In this document: positions 1 to 5,900 of the stretch, in pieces
Layout of the letters: each line of letters begins with the position of its first letter
Position numbering within the stretch: position 1 is the first letter of the stretch
Assembly: GCF_020829685.1 (NCBI RefSeq)
Contig: NZ_JAIVFR010000098.1
Location: 1-11,529, forward strand
Length of the DNA stretch: 11,529 nt
Reading direction: 5' to 3'
DNA from: Nostoc sp. CHAB 5715
Lineage (GTDB): Bacteria > Cyanobacteriota > Cyanobacteriia > Cyanobacteriales > Nostocaceae
Made by a program: the position numbers and the translations under genes
The notes under the pieces: generated by a model
The model's database searches: none
Told to the model about the DNA's origin: nothing
What the model saw: the letters and a program-made list of their open reading frames with translations, nothing else

Positions 1-91
1 CGTAACGGCTTTCTTGCCCAACCCAACAACCCCACAGACTTTGCCCAAAGGGTGATTGCGATATTAGAAAATCCCGATTTGAAAGCAGATA
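1..91 (+). pseudogene. C-terminal fragment of a family 4-type glycosyltransferase
   Basis: Frame 1 reads NGFLAQPNNPTDFAQRVIAI followed by LENPDLKADK. This resembles the end of the second Rossmann domain of group 1 (GT4) glycosyltransferases, where a G-F-L-V-x-P-x-D stretch is followed by an A-x-x-I-x-x-L-L-x-N-P-x-L helix. Such enzymes transfer sugars from nucleotide-sugar donors to polysaccharide or lipid acceptors. The match stops near base 91, where the DNA becomes antisense GAF-coding sequence. The plus-strand frame stays open to a stop at 382-384, but that tail is an accident of the antisense DNA. The gene is cut by the window edge on the left, so I cannot tell whether it is otherwise intact. 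The family call rests on a short stretch and is moderate. Confidence 0.5.
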
Positions 92-658
92 AGACTCAGC
101 AACAAATTCGCCACTCCAATCAGCCTGAAATCGATAGATTGTCACTCGATCAACTTCCAATAGCCGCCGGACTTCTTCTGTACTGGTGGCAAAGATGGTA
201 TGAATATCAAGAGACTGGCGAATTTTCTCCACTGTTGCGGCTAATGCCTTCTGTCTTTCGGCTGCTTTTCGTTCTCGTGCAGCAGCTTGAGCCAGTTTTT
301 GGGTTTGCACCTGCATCTGTTTCAAAGACTCAGCTTGCTGTAATGCTACCCCCAATTGAGCGCCAACTTGTGCCAATAAATTGATTTCCTCATCTTGCCA
401 ATAACGAGGCTGGGAATTTTGATAAGCTACTAGCAATCCCCATAACTTCTCGCCCTGAGAAATTGGGACAAAAACTTCATTCCGTGCATACTTACCCGCT
501 TGCTTTCCTTGTACAAAAACGCCTTCTGTCACAGGCTGCGGCTTAACCATTGGTGTCCAGCCATCAACAATAGAATCAGCGACAAATTCGCCACTCCAAT
601 CAAGATAGAAGCGATAAATTGCTACTCGTTCCACTTCTAATAACCGACGGACTTCTTG
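92..658 (-). pseudogene. Tandem-GAF sensor protein, internal fragment
   Basis: One open minus-strand frame of 189 codons encodes part of a multi-GAF signalling protein, such as a cyanobacterial histidine kinase, chemoreceptor or cyclase input region. Reading down from 658, a GAF domain begins abruptly at QEVRRLLEVERVAIYRF and continues through WSGEFVADS, RNEVFVPISQGEKLWGLLVA and YWQDEEINLLAQVGAQLGVA. A coiled-coil-like linker rich in K, Q, E and A follows (about 370-235). A second GAF then starts with EEVRRLLEVDRVTIYRF and WSGEFVAES and stops dead at base 92. The two GAF starts (572-658 and 92-178) are recognisably duplicated. The fragment has no start codon, no effector domain and no natural end, so it is a remnant. 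I see no chromophore-binding Cys in the retained part. Confidence 0.8.
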
Positions 659-1038
659 AGTTTGATGTTAATGCCTTCTAAACTGGCACTGACTTGACGG
701 GCTACACTCAGCAAAATATCGCTGACATCAATATCCGCCATATCCAAGTCTTGACTGGACTCAAAGTAAACTACATGAAATCCCGCCAATTCTAGTTCTG
801 TCTTGAGGCGCTGCAATTCCGTTGACTTCCCGCAGCCAATGTGACCCGTAAATAACTGGCAGGTTGGCTCATCAGGAGAAATCCGAATGATAGTCCGCTG
901 CAATTCTTCCACAATCTTGCAACCACGGACATCAGCAAAATCTATGTAATACTGGCGATCTAGCACGTTACTTATATTAAGTGTGTAGCTTGGGTTACAT
1001 GCTTTATAAAAACGTGACAAATTTAATGTCGTTTTCAT
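659..1038 (-). pseudogene. P-loop ATPase, N-terminal fragment (truncated)
   Basis: The likely start is the ATG at 1036-1038 (MKTTLNLSRFYKACNPSYTL). A longer in-frame start at 1110 would only add a low-complexity THTS stretch made by a 12-bp repeat. About 126 residues remain: a DRQYYIDF-x-x-VRG segment, the Walker A motif GHIGCGKST (residues 65-73), and a YFESSQDLDMADIDVSDILL stretch. This is the usual start of a cyanobacterial AAA/KAP-like P-loop NTPase of several hundred residues; its biological role is unknown to me. At about base 660 the frame runs into GAF-coding DNA, adds KKSVGY and stops at 637. Walker B and everything after are missing, so the product cannot be a working ATPase. The downstream part is not seen elsewhere in the window. 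Confidence 0.75.
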
Positions 1039-1048
1039 GTATCTAGAG

Positions 1049-1084
1049 GTGTATGTTGATGTGTGTGTAGATGTGTGTGTGGAT
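1049..1084. repeat. 12-bp tandem repeat, three units
   Basis: The units are GTGTATGTTGAT, GTGTGTGTAGAT and GTGTGTGTGGAT, head to tail. The array lies directly upstream of the likely start of the truncated ATPase and, read on the minus strand, would encode a T-H-T-S repeat. It is a microsatellite-like tract able to change length by slippage. Confidence 0.85.
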
Positions 1085-1298
1085 GCAGTTAACTTGTATT
1101 TTTTATACAAAAAATCTTTAGTCTGGATGTAGGCACACGATTATTTCGCAAGTTGGTAGTATCTTGCAAAAGACAGCACTTATTACAGATCACTGTCAGT
1201 AGTATGGTAGAGATTTAGTTAACCCTAGTACCGCAAAGCGGAAGTCAAAAGTCATGCATAATTGTATTCCGAGCTTCTTGCGCCATTTGAAATGGTGA

Positions 1299-1338
1299 AC
1301 CAGCGCTGCGGGAGGGTTTCCCTCCGCAGGCGACTGGT
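1299..1338. repeat. Hairpin-forming dispersed repeat
   Basis: ACCAG and CTGGT form the outer arms. The core stem is TGCGGGAGGG / CCCTCCGCA with a single bulged G and a TTT loop. The GGGAGGGTTTCCCTCCGCAG core is a type of sequence I recognise as common in Nostoc spacers; the copy number cannot be judged here. The motif GGTGAAC also flanks it directly on both sides (1294-1300 and 1336-1342). Confidence 0.7.
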
Positions 1339-1871
1339 GAACCCGAAGGGTATGTTTATTTACGCCGTGCTGTACTAGTAAACTTAAGCATATCTGTTTT
1401 TTTTACTCCTGCTATTGAGGTTTTGACAATCTGTAGCTTTTGTTTGACCTAGCACAAACCTTGTAGGCTTGAGTTAATCAGTAAATAAAGCTACTACATC
1501 ATATAGTTCCCAGTTTGGATAGCTAATGATAAGGACTGGTATGAATTATAGCAAGCTATACAGAGATTTAGGAAAGTTTGAATATCATTTTAGGTTTTAT
1601 TTGTCAAGAGCATAAAATTAGAAATATCTAAATTAATATTTTGTAATCTTTAGAGACAAAATATTTGATGATCGCTTGTCAAGAAGACAACAGTAAGTTA
1701 AGAATGGACACCGGAAACTTTAATTGGAAGCATGACTAGCGCTACGTTCGTTGTGTAGTTACTGTAAAGTGTTACTAAAAATAAAAAAAAGTCTTGGGAC
1801 GGCTAACAGATGCCGACAGTGTTTACTGAGATTAATAATGATAAGTAGTAGGACAGAATTAATTACACAAC

Positions 1872-1946
1872 GTCATTGCGAATGGAGCGAAGCGGAATGA
1901 AGCAATTCGCTTGCGGCTGGGATTGCTTCTCTTCGCTCGCAATGAC
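1872..1946. repeat. 75-base imperfect palindrome (REP-like)
   Basis: Perfect outer arms GTCATTGCGA (1872-1881) and TCGCAATGAC (1937-1946) enclose further inverted pairs, GAGCGAAG / CTTCGCTC and GAAGCAAT / ATTGCTTC. The whole block can fold into a long stem with a short apical loop. This GTCATTGCGA...TCGCAATGAC type of repeat is widespread in bacterial spacers, including those of cyanobacteria. It ends 70 bases before the ftsQ start codon, so a transcript initiated upstream would carry it in its leader. Confidence 0.85.
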
Positions 1947-2016
1947 TGTAAATATTTTTGTCCATCTACTTACAAGCGCGTCAATGAATTTGGATTGTAA
2001 CCAGAAAGGGGTTTGA

Positions 2017-2868
2017 ATGGCTGGCATAATATCAGTTTCCCACACCGATCTAGCCCAACGTCGTAAGAAATTACGTCGGCAGAGGCAGATGAGAATTATT
2101 CAAGCTATTTGGCGAACTTTTGCCATTACCAGTTTGGCGCTTGGATTGCTATGGGTGGCAGTCCAACCAGTGTGGGTGCTAAAAAGTCCCAAACAAGTAG
2201 TGATCAAATCAGGCAATCAGTCCCTGTCGGATGAGACAACTCAATCACTGTTGGTGCTATCTTACCCCCAATCTTTGTGGCGGATTGAACCGGCTGCGAT
2301 CGCTAACTCTTTGAAGAAACAACCAACAATTGCCCAAGCGATCGTTAGACGCCGCTTGTTTCCTCCTGGATTAAACATCGAAATCCAAGAACGAGTCCCT
2401 GTAGCCGTAACTCAAACACCAAGTGGGCAAAATCAGGGCGCTGGCAACAAAAAAGTCACAATCGGCTTACTAGATGCAAGCGGGGCCTGGATGCCTTTAG
2501 AAAAATACACATCACTGAATCCCACCAAAAAATTACCTAATCTCAGAGTAATTGGATTGCCTAAACAATACTGTCTCTACTGGACTCAACTTCATCAAGC
2601 TGTAAGCCAAAGTCCGGTAAAAGTGATAGAAATTGATTGCCAAAATCCAGCGAATTTAATTTTGAAAACAGAACTAGGAAATGTACATCTTGGCGTTCCA
2701 GGCCCCCAACTGTCTGAACAAATTAAAGTACTCGCCCAAATGCGCCCTTTAGCAGCAAAAGTTAATTCCGGCCAAATAGAGTATATTGATCTGAAAAATC
2801 CCGAAATTCCATTAGTACAGATGAACCAAAAACAAAAATTAACTTCCAAAACCCCTAAAAACATCTAG
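2017..2868 (+). CDS. ftsQ: Cell division protein FtsQ/DivIB
   Basis: This is a bitopic membrane protein of the divisome that links early (FtsZ) and late (septal peptidoglycan) division proteins, acting mainly outside the cytoplasmic membrane. The 283 residues show a basic cytoplasmic N-terminus (about 1-27, rich in R and K), one membrane segment (about 33-54) and a POTRA-like domain (about 58-127). The latter includes SLSDETTQSLLVLSYPQSLW, an I-A-N-S-L-K-K-Q-P-T-I-A-Q-A-I-V segment, RRRLFPPGLNIEIQERVPVA and then the beta domain with LLDASGAWMPL. Near the C-terminus, VNSGQIEYIDLKNPEIPLVQ matches the usual FtsQ end. The ATG start has AAAGGGG five bases upstream. ftsZ follows in the same direction after a 916-base gap, the normal cyanobacterial order. 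No mur genes are next to it on the left; that side carries only gene remnants. Confidence 0.93.
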   Translation: MAGIISVSHTDLAQRRKKLRRQRQMRIIQAIWRTFAITSLALGLLWVAVQPVWVLKSPKQVVIKSGNQSLSDETTQSLLVLSYPQSLWRIEPAAIANSLKKQPTIAQAIVRRRLFPPGLNIEIQERVPVAVTQTPSGQNQGAGNKKVTIGLLDASGAWMPLEKYTSLNPTKKLPNLRVIGLPKQYCLYWTQLHQAVSQSPVKVIEIDCQNPANLILKTELGNVHLGVPGPQLSEQIKVLAQMRPLAAKVNSGQIEYIDLKNPEIPLVQMNQKQKLTSKTPKNI

Positions 2869-3067
2869 CGTGTTTAATGTATTGATAGCTCCTAGTAAAT
2901 TAAGAAGCTTTATGCTGATAAATATATTTATTATTTTCAGTTTTTGAGCAAACCGCACGAAAATCGGCATTAACTTCTAATTAAAATGAGAAGATAAATC
3001 TTAAAATCTCTATTACGAGTAAAACACTTTCAATTATGACCCCTAACATCTAATAGTAGGGTGCAAG

Positions 3068-3202
3068 ATGTCCGACAATCTGATGATGGGCTATGGCGTG
3101 CAAAACGCCTTCTATTCCAAAGGCAGTTTACCGAAGTTTCAATCTGTAAAGGAAAATGCCGCGCAAAGTTGCGTAAGCATTGCTTCTGGGCAATCAGTTT
3201 AG
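3068..3202 (+). CDS. Possible 44-residue small protein, unknown
   Basis: An ATG at 3068 opens a 44-codon frame reading MSDNLMMGYGVQNAFYSKGS, then LPKFQSVKENAAQSCVSIAS and GQSV, with a TAG stop. I do not recognise it. It is hydrophilic to mixed, with no signal peptide or membrane segment, and one Cys. The base composition here is less AT-rich than in the flanks, which is the main reason to mention it. The upstream sequence tagggtgcaag offers only a weak ribosome-binding site. It could equally be chance, part of an unrecognised RNA, or a relic. Confidence 0.2.
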   Translation: MSDNLMMGYGVQNAFYSKGSLPKFQSVKENAAQSCVSIASGQSV

Positions 3203-3359
3203 ACTATTCTGTGCCGTAATTCCTATTGGGTTACGAAACCTCTGGAAAAATCTTGATTTGTTGACCACAGTAGTGCGGGTTCTCGTAAGATAGACTATTG
3301 CTGGAACAAAGTGTCCATTAAGACCCCCCAAAGAACAAATTAATCAGGTATAGTCTGAC

Positions 3360-3409
3360 AAGTAAATTATTGCTTACTTCAACCTTAGGGATAAGTAAGT
3401 ATAAAGTAA
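3360..3409. promoter_or_regulatory. Cluster of AAGTAA motifs upstream of ftsZ
   Basis: AAGTAA occurs at 3360-3365, 3393-3398 and 3404-3409, with an inverted copy TTACTT at 3374-3379. The first and second sites form a palindrome, AAGTAA-N8-TTACTT. A TATAAA box lies at 3400-3405 between the last two sites, with no good -35 at standard distance. The arrangement would fit an operator over a weak promoter some 380 bases before ftsZ. The AT-rich context makes coincidence possible. Confidence 0.3.
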
Positions 3410-3478
3410 ATTTTGTGTCTAAAGTTGCAGCTATCCCTAATGGTGAAATCTATTAACAATATTATTGAGGTAGATAAG

Positions 3479-3724
3479 ATGCGCTGTAGTGTGTATTTAC
3501 AAGTTCTGCCCTCTGCTGAGAATAATGAAGCGATTAATGTCTGGTTGAAGTTATACAGATCACTTTTAGATAAATGTAGGTATACTTCTCTAGAATTGGC
3601 TGTGCGATCGGCTGCCCTAAAAGCCTATCCCATAGCAAATTTTCGCACAGCCAATTCTGTTAGGCTTGGCAGTAGCGAAAGCAATAAAGAACAGTGTCCT
3701 AGTATTGTGGCACTGTCAAACTAA
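3479..3724 (+). CDS. Possible 81-residue protein just upstream of ftsZ
   Basis: The frame starts at an ATG preceded by GAGG with an ideal 8-base spacing (3467-3470). It reads MRCSVYLQVLPSAENNEAIN, then VWLKLYRSLLDKCRYTSLEL, and ends with a polar Ser/Asn-rich tail. I recognise no family. Upstream in-frame starts (ATG 3440, TTG 3413) exist but lack a comparable ribosome-binding site. The middle of the frame is crossed by a perfect inverted repeat (3592-3658), which suggests that the DNA or RNA structure, rather than the protein, may be what matters here. ftsZ starts 60 bases after the stop, so if translated it could couple to or lead into ftsZ. It may be a leader ORF, a species-specific small protein, or chance. 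Confidence 0.28.
   Translation: MRCSVYLQVLPSAENNEAINVWLKLYRSLLDKCRYTSLELAVRSAALKAYPIANFRTANSVRLGSSESNKEQCPSIVALSN
3592..3658 (+). repeat. Perfect 16-bp inverted repeat in the ftsZ leader
   Basis: Arms AGAATTGGCTGTGCGA (3592-3607) and TCGCACAGCCAATTCT (3643-3658) pair perfectly around a 35-base spacer. In RNA this would form a stable stem about 125 bases upstream of the ftsZ start. No T-tract follows, so it is not a classical intrinsic terminator. A near-HIP1 sequence, GCGATCGG, overlaps the first arm. Confidence 0.8.
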
Positions 3725-3784
3725 AGTTGACTCTGAGGTGAATAACACCTGAAAAAGTCGTTTATCTACCCTTTGACAAATCCA

Positions 3785-5083
3785 ATGACACTTGATAATA
3801 ACCAAGGACTTAACTATAAAAATTCCCAATCTACGGGACAGCCGGGGTTCTCTCTGGCAGTTAACTCGACCAATCCTTTTAATAACTCTGGGTTGAACTT
3901 CGGACAAAATCACGAGAATAAAAAGATTTCTGCGGAAAATAGCCGAATTGGCGAGATTGTTCCTGGCCGGGTTGCCAACATCAAAGTAATTGGTGTAGGT
4001 GGTGGCGGTGGGAATGCCGTTAACCGCATGATCGAATCTGATGTCTCTGGGGTAGAGTTTTGGTCAATTAACACTGATGCCCAAGCTCTTACCTTAGCTG
4101 GCGCTCCCAGTAGATTACAAATTGGACAGAAGCTAACGCGGGGTTTAGGAGCAGGTGGTAATCCTGCCATTGGTCAAAAGGCAGCAGAGGAATCACGAGA
4201 CGAAATTGCTACAGCTTTGGAGGGGGCAGACCTAGTATTTATCACTGCTGGTATGGGGGGTGGTACTGGGACAGGTGCAGCCCCGATTGTGGCAGAAGTA
4301 GCAAAGGAAATGGGCGCTCTGACTGTTGGTGTGGTAACACGTCCATTTGTCTTTGAGGGACGCCGCCGTACCAGCCAAGCGGAACAAGGTATTGAAGGAC
4401 TAAAGAGTAGGGTAGATACACTGATCATTATCCCCAACAACAAACTACTAGAAGTGATCCCCGAACAAACACCTGTGCAAGAAGCTTTTCGTTATGCAGA
4501 TGATGTACTGCGTCAAGGGGTGCAAGGTATTTCTGATATCATCACGATCCCTGGATTGGTAAACGTTGACTTTGCTGATGTCCGAGCTGTGATGGCAGAT
4601 GCGGGATCGGCATTGATGGGAATTGGCGTTAGCTCTGGAAAATCTAGAGCCAGAGAAGCTGCGATCGCAGCTATTTCTTCACCATTACTCGAGTGTTCTA
4701 TTGAAGGTGCTAGAGGAGTTGTCTTTAATATTACAGGTGGTACTGACCTGACTTTGCATGAAGTAAATGCAGCCGCAGAAGCAATTTATGAAGTAGTTGA
4801 TCCCAACGCCAATATTATTTTTGGGGCTGTAATTGATGACAGACTCCAAGGTGAGGTAAGAATTACTGTAATTGCCACCGGATTTACAGGTGAAGTGCAA
4901 GCTGTGCAACAACAAAGCGTGGCTAATGTTCGAGTAGCACCTAATACCTCGAAGCGACCAACAACACAGCAACCAGCTGTTAATCCTCCAACTCCAACTC
5001 CAACTCCAATTCCAGAACCAAAAGAAAAACCTGGATTGGATATACCTGATTTCCTGAGAAACCGACGTACACCACGGAATTAA
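3785..5083 (+). CDS. ftsZ: Cell division GTPase FtsZ
   Basis: FtsZ is the tubulin homologue that polymerises at mid-cell into the Z-ring. From the ATG at 3785 the protein has 432 residues. It has an N-terminal extension of about 60 residues rich in N, S and G, as usual in Nostoc-type FtsZ. Then come the nucleotide-binding loop [14 protein letters not shown] (70-83), the tubulin signature GGGTGTG (158-164), and the T7 synergy loop NVDFAD with D262 and D265 (260-265). A Pro/Thr-rich linker follows (401-412), and the C-terminal tail [12 protein letters not shown] is the usual site for ring tethers such as SepF and, in cyanobacteria, ZipN/Ftn2. A TTG at 3773 would add four residues; I prefer the ATG because the family typically begins MTLDNN. 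Neither start has a clear Shine-Dalgarno sequence, so translation may be leader-dependent. Confidence 0.98.
   Translation: MTLDNNQGLNYKNSQSTGQPGFSLAVNSTNPFNNSGLNFGQNHENKKISAENSRIGEIVPGRVANIKVIGVGGGGGNAVNRMIESDVSGVEFWSINTDAQALTLAGAPSRLQIGQKLTRGLGAGGNPAIGQKAAEESRDEIATALEGADLVFITAGMGGGTGTGAAPIVAEVAKEMGALTVGVVTRPFVFEGRRRTSQAEQGIEGLKSRVDTLIIIPNNKLLEVIPEQTPVQEAFRYADDVLRQGVQGISDIITIPGLVNVDFADVRAVMADAGSALMGIGVSSGKSRAREAAIAAISSPLLECSIEGARGVVFNITGGTDLTLHEVNAAAEAIYEVVDPNANIIFGAVIDDRLQGEVRITVIATGFTGEVQAVQQQSVANVRVAPNTSKRPTTQQPAVNPPTPTPTPIPEPKEKPGLDIPDFLRNRRTPRN
4987..5014 (+). repeat. 6-bp tandem repeat coding the FtsZ Pro-Thr linker
   Basis: Repeated CCAACT units, the last degraded to CCAATT, encode the PTPTPTP stretch in the disordered FtsZ linker just before the conserved C-terminal tail. 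Slippage here would change linker length in steps of two residues without breaking the frame. Confidence 0.7.
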
Positions 5084-5110
5084 AAGATTTTGGATTTGAG
5101 GTTTTAGATT

Positions 5111-5160
5111 AAATTAGCAGTCTCAGGTTAGGCTGAGTGCTGTATAAAATCTGCTAGTTT
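5111..5160 (+). terminator. Possible stem-loop terminator after ftsZ
   Basis: AAATTAGCAG (5111-5120) pairs with CTGCTAGTTT (5151-5160) with one mismatch. An inner CTCAG/CTGAG stem (5122-5126 and 5133-5137) stacks inside. The structure begins 27 bases after the ftsZ stop and its 3' arm ends in TTT. It is not a compact GC-rich terminator, so the call is tentative. Confidence 0.4.
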
Positions 5161-5280
5161 CAGGGTTTTACTAAAGGCAGTCGATTTATCGCGGGGAGTG
5201 TCAAAGAAATAGAATGAACTTGGGCAGGAGTCTGCTGGCTCACATGTCCAGCTTTGCTTTTGGAACAAATAAAAAGGAGT

Positions 5281-5600
5281 CAGAAGACAGAATTCAGAAT
5301 TCAGAAAACTCTACCCACAAGGGGATACAGTTTTGATTACGAAAAATATTTATTTTAGTTTCGCCCACCAGGGGCGAGGTTTTAACCAATATTCATCACC
5401 CACTCGTACAGAATTCATGGCTTTTTTCTGACCGGAGGCGGAGCGTCTCCGGCTCCGCTCCTGAGTTCTGAATTCTTCTCATAAAGAAGAATATCTGCCC
5501 GAATACAGATGCGACGCCGATAGCGAGTTTTCGTACCCTTACAGGGGATCTTGCTACGCGCAGCGTCTCGTAGAGAGCGTTATAGCCCGTCGTAGTCATC
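5281..5600. repeat. Mosaic of short palindromes and dispersed repeats
   Basis: This block contains a tandem AGAATTC pair (5289-5302). GAATTCAGAA-type sequence at 5297-5311 recurs inverted at 5463-5475. It also holds a TCGCCC/GGGCGA hairpin (5361-5377) followed by GGTTTT, a GC-rich GGCGGAGC/GCTCCGC hairpin (5437-5459), and a perfect ATTCTTCT/AGAAGAAT hairpin (5472-5492). A CTACGCGCAGCGTCTCGTAG segment (5554-5573) is of a type I know as common in Nostoc spacers. The pattern suggests several small repeats nested in one another rather than a gene. Confidence 0.6.
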
Positions 5601-5631
5601 GCTACATCTACCTTTGCGATGCATTAAACTC

Positions 5632-5783
5632 ATATAGGACTAATATTTGATTTCTGAAAAAGCTCGGTACAACTCGAAAAGCCTAATTCCTTATTCCCTA
5701 CTCCGTACAGACGCGATTAATCGCGTCTCTACCCACTCCCCGCCTACGTAGATAATTTCAAAAATCAAATACGATTCCTATAT
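5632..5783. mobile_element. MITE-like element with 28-bp inverted ends
   Basis: The left end (5632-5659) and the right end (5756-5783, read on the opposite strand) match at 24 of 28 positions. Both begin ATATAGGA and share TATTTGATTT and TGAAA. The 152-base unit encodes nothing and contains a central 20-bp perfect palindrome (5709-5728). If the true ends are TAGGA and TCCTA, each side is flanked by TA, which would fit a non-autonomous element moved by an IS630/Tc1-type transposase; that assignment is inference. Confidence 0.6.
5709..5728. repeat. Perfect 20-bp palindrome
   Basis: The sequence is AGACGCGATTAATCGCGTCT. With one mismatch the symmetry extends to 5705-5732 through GTA and TAC. 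It lies inside the MITE-like element and is a kind of palindrome frequently seen in Nostoc intergenic DNA. Confidence 0.8.
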
Positions 5784-5816
5784 ACGGTATAAATAAATAT
5801 ACTTACTTAAATTCAA

Positions 5817-5841
5817 TTGCGTGGGCGAGTTACCCACGCAA
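5817..5841 (-). terminator. Hairpin downstream of gshB, possible terminator
   Basis: TTGCGTGGG (5817-5825) pairs perfectly with CCCACGCAA (5833-5841) around a 7-base loop. On the minus strand it comes about 60 bases after the gshB stop and is followed by TTGAATTT, a weak U-tract. It could end gshB transcription or act in both directions between the convergent genes. Confidence 0.4.
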
Positions 5842-5900
5842 GCGTCCGAAGGAAGTCTGTTTCCTGGAAAATAGGACACGAAGCAAAAAATAAAAAACAT

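Larger units (their letters stand above)
1111..2016. other. Long non-coding spacer upstream of ftsQ
   Basis: About 900 AT-rich bases contain no credible gene on either strand. The only sizeable minus-strand frame, 1863-2045, is produced by a palindromic repeat. Contents that can be supported are a small CCGC-aaa-GCGG hairpin with an AAGTCAAAAGTC direct repeat (1231-1253), a hairpin repeat at 1299-1338, a T8 tract near 1400, and a large palindrome at 1872-1946. I could not assign a promoter for ftsQ with confidence. Confidence 0.6.
2869..3784. other. Structured spacer between ftsQ and ftsZ
   Basis: This 916-base stretch separates two division genes and is long for such a pair. It holds two small plus-strand ORFs of uncertain reality (3068-3202 and 3479-3724), a run of AAGTAA motifs (3360-3409), and a 16-bp perfect inverted repeat (3592-3658). 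The first 190 bases are very AT-rich and show no gene. I see no intrinsic terminator after ftsQ. The spacer probably contains the ftsZ promoters and a long leader, but no promoter could be fixed by eye. Confidence 0.5.
5084..5900. other. Convergent ftsZ-gshB spacer, repeat-rich
   Basis: About 800 bases lie between the ends of two convergent genes. No credible gene is present; the 67-codon minus-strand frame at 5396-5599 is made of repeats. The stretch holds a possible ftsZ terminator hairpin, a mosaic of short palindromes (5281-5600), a MITE-like element (5632-5783) and a hairpin near the gshB end (5817-5841). Confidence 0.65.

Noticed and set aside
52..384. 110-codon plus-strand frame starting GTG at 52
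   Set aside because: Only its first codons match a glycosyltransferase; the rest is antisense to a clear GAF-coding frame, so it is not a separate gene.
1863..2045. 60-codon minus-strand frame across the ftsQ start
   Set aside because: It is made by the 75-base palindrome and overlaps ftsQ antisense; no family resemblance.
3040..3330. Possible structured RNA (6S, tmRNA, riboswitch or group II intron)
   Set aside because: I looked for the conserved elements of tmRNA, RNase P RNA, SRP RNA, cobalamin riboswitch and intron domain V and found none; only a weak small ORF remains.
3910..4443. Two minus-strand frames (86 and 89 codons) inside ftsZ
   Set aside because: They are antisense shadows of the highly conserved GTPase domain, with biased Pro/Ser-rich composition.
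5396..5599. 67-codon minus-strand frame in the ftsZ-gshB spacer
   Set aside because: The frame consists of short dispersed palindromes; its translation (for example YNALYETLRVARSPVR) is typical of Nostoc repeats read through, not of a protein family.
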